From contig NZ_VTEV01000006.1 in NCBI RefSeq assembly GCF_008180725.1, positions 7,409 through 71,408 on the forward strand: a stretch of DNA of 64,000 bases, given 5' to 3'. The DNA comes from Sutcliffiella horikoshii. Its GTDB lineage: Bacteria > Bacillota > Bacilli > Bacillales > Bacillaceae_I. The stretch's first letter is position 1. Each line of letters begins with the position of its first letter. The notes beneath the pieces are model-generated. The model had not been told where the DNA came from. It did not search any database and worked only from the letters and a program-made list of their open reading frames with translations. The position numbers and the translations under genes were made by a program. Below are positions 61,547 to 64,000 of this stretch, one piece after another.

Positions 61547-62425
61547 ATGGATATCGGTTATCTTACGAATTCGTTAGTTCACCATGGTGTGAAAGATATA
61601 GATAAAATAGTTGAATGGTCTTTGAAACATGGTTTTCAACACTTGGAAATCGGTCCCAACATTCCCTTTGAACATTTAGAAAAAGTGGTTTTAGAAGGGC
61701 AGGTTAAAATTACCGCTCTAACTTATTGCCGCAACTTCTTAAGTGAAAATCCTGAAATTGCGAAGGGTCATCGTCTGGAATTAATAAGCCGAATCCAAAA
61801 AGCAGGCGAGCTGGGTATTCCAACAGTGGTAACGTCAACTGGTATTTCTATGATTGCAGAGGGGGATAAATACGATAGCTATGATGCTATCCGTCCCAAA
61901 CCCGAATACAGTTTAGATAAAGTGGAAGGTTTTTTTGAAGAAATGGTGGCATTGGCGGAAAAATGCAATGTGAAGATTGCTTTTGAAAATTGTCCATTGA
62001 TGGGGAATATCGCCATTTCACCTGAGCTGTTGAGCAGGTTGTTCGAAAGATTGGATTCGCCTAATGTTGGATTGACTTATGATCCTTCCCATCTAATCTG
62101 GCAGTTTATTGATCCTTACTCGCCTATTAAAGAGTTTGGCAACCGGATCTTTCATGTTCATGCCAAGGATACGGAGATTGATGAGGAGCGGTTGAAGCGA
62201 GTGGGATTCCTGACAGATTATAGCTGGTGGAGATATCGATTGCCTGGACACGGTGCACTGGATTGGAGAAAATTTATTTCCGAGCTTTTAGAAGCAGGAT
62301 ACGACGGTGTAGTCAGCATTGAACATGAGGATCCTATATGGGGCGGTAATTTGGAAAAAACCAAGGAAGGGTTGCTAATCGCCAAAGGGTATTTGGAGAA
62401 GCTCCCAGGATTGGTGAAAGTTTAA
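61547..62425 (+). CDS. xylose-isomerase-like TIM-barrel protein (3)
   Basis: 292 residues. Ligand pattern as in TIM barrel 1: Glu in IAFENCPLM, Asp in YDPSHLIWQ, His in VHAKDTE, Glu in VSIEHEDP. It shares the tail DGVVSIEHEDP with TIM barrel 1, so the two are paralogues. Last plus-strand gene, closed by a bidirectional terminator. Confidence 0.88.
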   Translation: MDIGYLTNSLVHHGVKDIDKIVEWSLKHGFQHLEIGPNIPFEHLEKVVLEGQVKITALTYCRNFLSENPEIAKGHRLELISRIQKAGELGIPTVVTSTGISMIAEGDKYDSYDAIRPKPEYSLDKVEGFFEEMVALAEKCNVKIAFENCPLMGNIAISPELLSRLFERLDSPNVGLTYDPSHLIWQFIDPYSPIKEFGNRIFHVHAKDTEIDEERLKRVGFLTDYSWWRYRLPGHGALDWRKFISELLEAGYDGVVSIEHEDPIWGGNLEKTKEGLLIAKGYLEKLPGLVKV

Positions 62426-62439
62426 TGATACAAAAAATA

Positions 62440-62477
62440 AAAGAGGAATCGATTGACATAATTCGATTCCTCTTTTT
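62440..62477. terminator. bidirectional terminator
   Basis: AAAGAGGAATCGA (62440-62452) pairs with TCGATTCCTCTTT (62463-62475) with A- and T-runs outside. Between convergent genes. Confidence 0.9.
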
Positions 62478-62492
62478 AGTGAGTAAAAATAG

Positions 62493-64000
62493 TTATACAA
62501 ATCTAACCACTAGTTGATCATCCACTTTTGCATGTTTGTTGGAAGTTAACGTCACCATAGAACCTTCTTTATTCATGGTGTAATCATTGCTGTCCATAAC
62601 CGTTCGATCAGTATTTAAGCAAATGGTATCGCTGCTCTGTGTTAAACGGAATTCGATGAAGTTATCCGAGACATTAAATATTTCTGCTGTTGAATAAACA
62701 ATTGTAACTTCTGGATGATCCAAAGCAACGTTTATTGGCAACATCACGCCGTCTTTGCTTTGAAGGGTGAACTTGCGGCCTTCAAAAATTTTCTCATTAT
62801 CTAAAGTAAGTTCGATCTCTTTATCAAATCCATCAAGATTTAGAATGTGTACAAATCGTTCATTCCCGTTTGAAACAGACGTGGAGAAGATCCCATGGTA
62901 CTCACAGTCATGAGTCAAGCCAGCCACCGCACCAAGTTGCTCCAGGGCTGTTTTGAAAAGGTCGATATCGCAACGATATGCAGTCGCAAGTACGATAGCC
63001 CGACCTCCGCCAACCTTCGCATCAAACCCACACACATCATCCGATTCGGTGACACGCATGATAGCTTCGGCATTCGAACCAAGTTCAAATGTCTGGTTAA
63101 AATAAGTGCGAATTTCAGGACGCTCTGCTGCCCATCCGTCTGCTGTTAAAGACATAAAGTGACCATGCTCATTGAATGTCACTCCTAAGGGCTTCACACC
63201 TAGGGCATCAGCTAAAGCGGTAAAAGGTTTCCCTTCCATATCAAAGGTCGGTACTTCCCCGTAAAGAAGAATTCCTCCACCACGCTGCAAATACTCAACC
63301 AATTTCAGCTGGACTTCTTTGTCCATATAACGAGCAGAAGGCAGCACAAGTGTCTTGGTTACTTTTGGATCCAATTCTTTATTTTGTACATCTACGGAAC
63401 TGAATCGGTAGCTTGCAAGCAACATCGCACGAGCAACGATCTCCCATGCACCTGCGCCGCGATGCATCGTAATATTATCGACAATTTCACGCATTTTCCT
63501 ACTATCAGGATAGCGATATTCCGTCATGTAATAGTCTGGGATAAACGCGAAAGCCACAGAGTCTCGGTCCTCATCCATTGCTGCCAACTTGTCCCCGACT
63601 GACATCATTGTTTTGATGGAACGGGCCATGCGAGGAAAGGTGTAGTTGAGTTTACCCTCCGGATTGACCGGCGCTGCAAATCCGTGACGCTCTCCAGTGG
63701 AAGCAATACGTCCATTTCCGTCGCCTGCTGCTTCATCCATTTTATAGTTGTAGCCGCCGGTAAACAGGTAATAGTTAATGAGACGATTTCCCTGTGCGAC
63801 ACACATTCTAGTTTTAAAATCTGCGGCAGAAACATCATAACGGCCGCCATATGTTTCCCCGAAATTGCCGTCGCCACAGTTGAACTCGACGCTAGTCAAA
63901 GGCTGGTCCGGATTATGAACGGCGTCCATAAAACCATTGATCAAGTAAAGATCCTGGAATGATTCCATATCTAAGTCTCCAAAGTAGATATCAGAACCGG
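62493..64000 (-). CDS. beta-galactosidase-like glycoside hydrolase (GH35/GH42 type), C-terminal part
   Basis: Partial: the frame is open through the window edge, and residues upstream of the first ATG (63968) continue without stop (GSDIYFGDLD...). About 502 residues are visible. SVEFNCGDGNFGE probably holds the catalytic nucleophile Glu, followed by GNRLINYYLFTGG as in GH35/GH42 barrels, a glutaminase-like middle domain (RGGGILLYGEVP) and beta-domains. The N-terminal barrel lies outside. It probably belongs to the same glycan island. Confidence 0.75.
   Translation of the reverse strand, partial: GSDIYFGDLDMESFQDLYLINGFMDAVHNPDQPLTSVEFNCGDGNFGETYGGRYDVSAADFKTRMCVAQGNRLINYYLFTGGYNYKMDEAAGDGNGRIASTGERHGFAAPVNPEGKLNYTFPRMARSIKTMMSVGDKLAAMDEDRDSVAFAFIPDYYMTEYRYPDSRKMREIVDNITMHRGAGAWEIVARAMLLASYRFSSVDVQNKELDPKVTKTLVLPSARYMDKEVQLKLVEYLQRGGGILLYGEVPTFDMEGKPFTALADALGVKPLGVTFNEHGHFMSLTADGWAAERPEIRTYFNQTFELGSNAEAIMRVTESDDVCGFDAKVGGGRAIVLATAYRCDIDLFKTALEQLGAVAGLTHDCEYHGIFSTSVSNGNERFVHILNLDGFDKEIELTLDNEKIFEGRKFTLQSKDGVMLPINVALDHPEVTIVYSTAEIFNVSDNFIEFRLTQSSDTICLNTDRTVMDSNDYTMNKEGSMVTLTSNKHAKVDDQLVVRFV

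Noticed and set aside
28706-64000. Recent horizontal transfer of the whole island by a mobile element
   Set aside because: No integrase, transposase, tRNA-end duplication or clear base-composition break is visible; the window contains no insertion sequence.

Overview
The window is a piece of a Bacillaceae chromosome (Firmicutes, moderate to low GC). The first 27 kb follows the Bacillus subtilis order yvcD-trxB-yvcI-rapZ-yvcK-whiA-crh, clpP, tRNA-Arg, rpoN/sigL, cggR-gapA-pgk-tpiA-gpmI-eno, secG, yvaK-rnr-smpB-ssrA. Strong AGGAGG-type ribosome binding sites, a CggR operator, a CtsR operator and SinR/SinI pairs all fit Bacillus. Protein divergence and the cargo in the second half suggest a species outside the B. 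subtilis group; I do not name it.

Layout. 1-7.8 kb: TPR protein, thioredoxin reductase and the yvcI-rapZ-yvcK-whiA-crh block. 8-11.2 kb: clpP (minus strand), tRNA-Arg(CCG), sigma-54 and a glutaredoxin-like gene. 11.3-19 kb: the glycolytic operon under CggR. 19.1-20.2 kb: a 52-bp tandem array, then secG. 20.5-22.3 kb: two SinR-type repressors, each with a small SinI-type antagonist, around a zinc-ribbon-like small gene that carries a near-canonical SinR operator. 22.6-27.1 kb: yvaK, rnr, smpB and tmRNA. 27.3-28.5 kb: an SDR oxidoreductase and a VOC protein.

28.6-64 kb is a carbohydrate island. It holds an esterase-ABC exporter-DUF1854 operon; a solute-binding lipoprotein; a 979-residue protein joining sugar-binding modules to a solute-binding fold; two pairs of ABC permeases; a beta-propeller/TPR/Yip1-like membrane protein; a DUF5696 protein; a GH3 beta-glucosidase; a 1114-residue GH94 protein resembling 1,2-beta-oligoglucan phosphorylase; Gfo/Idh/MocA dehydrogenases; a LacI repressor; ThuA; three xylose-isomerase-like TIM barrels; a glycosidase-type propeller; a ROK regulator; and the C-terminal part of a GH35/GH42-like beta-galactosidase that runs off the end. 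The best reading is uptake and phosphorolysis/hydrolysis of beta-1,2-gluco-oligosaccharides (sophoro-oligosaccharides), with a possible oxidative (3-keto-sugar type) branch. Five promoters share a GAAACGTTTC-like operator just after the -10 box, and three also have a cre-like CcpA site over the -35 box, so the island looks like one LacI/CcpA regulon.

Three repeat families run through the window. (i) A roughly 130-bp palindromic element occurs 15 times (11 near full length, 4 shortened) and sits in four of the five intergenic gaps of the cggR-eno run; its stems vary in a compensatory way. (ii) Two tandem arrays have exactly 52-bp period, are related to each other, and lie at 1.86-2.15 kb and 19.13-19.83 kb. 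(iii) Two clusters of a short motif repeat every 20-21 bp (9.18-9.30 kb and 53.94-54.06 kb). None of these matches CRISPR or an insertion sequence.
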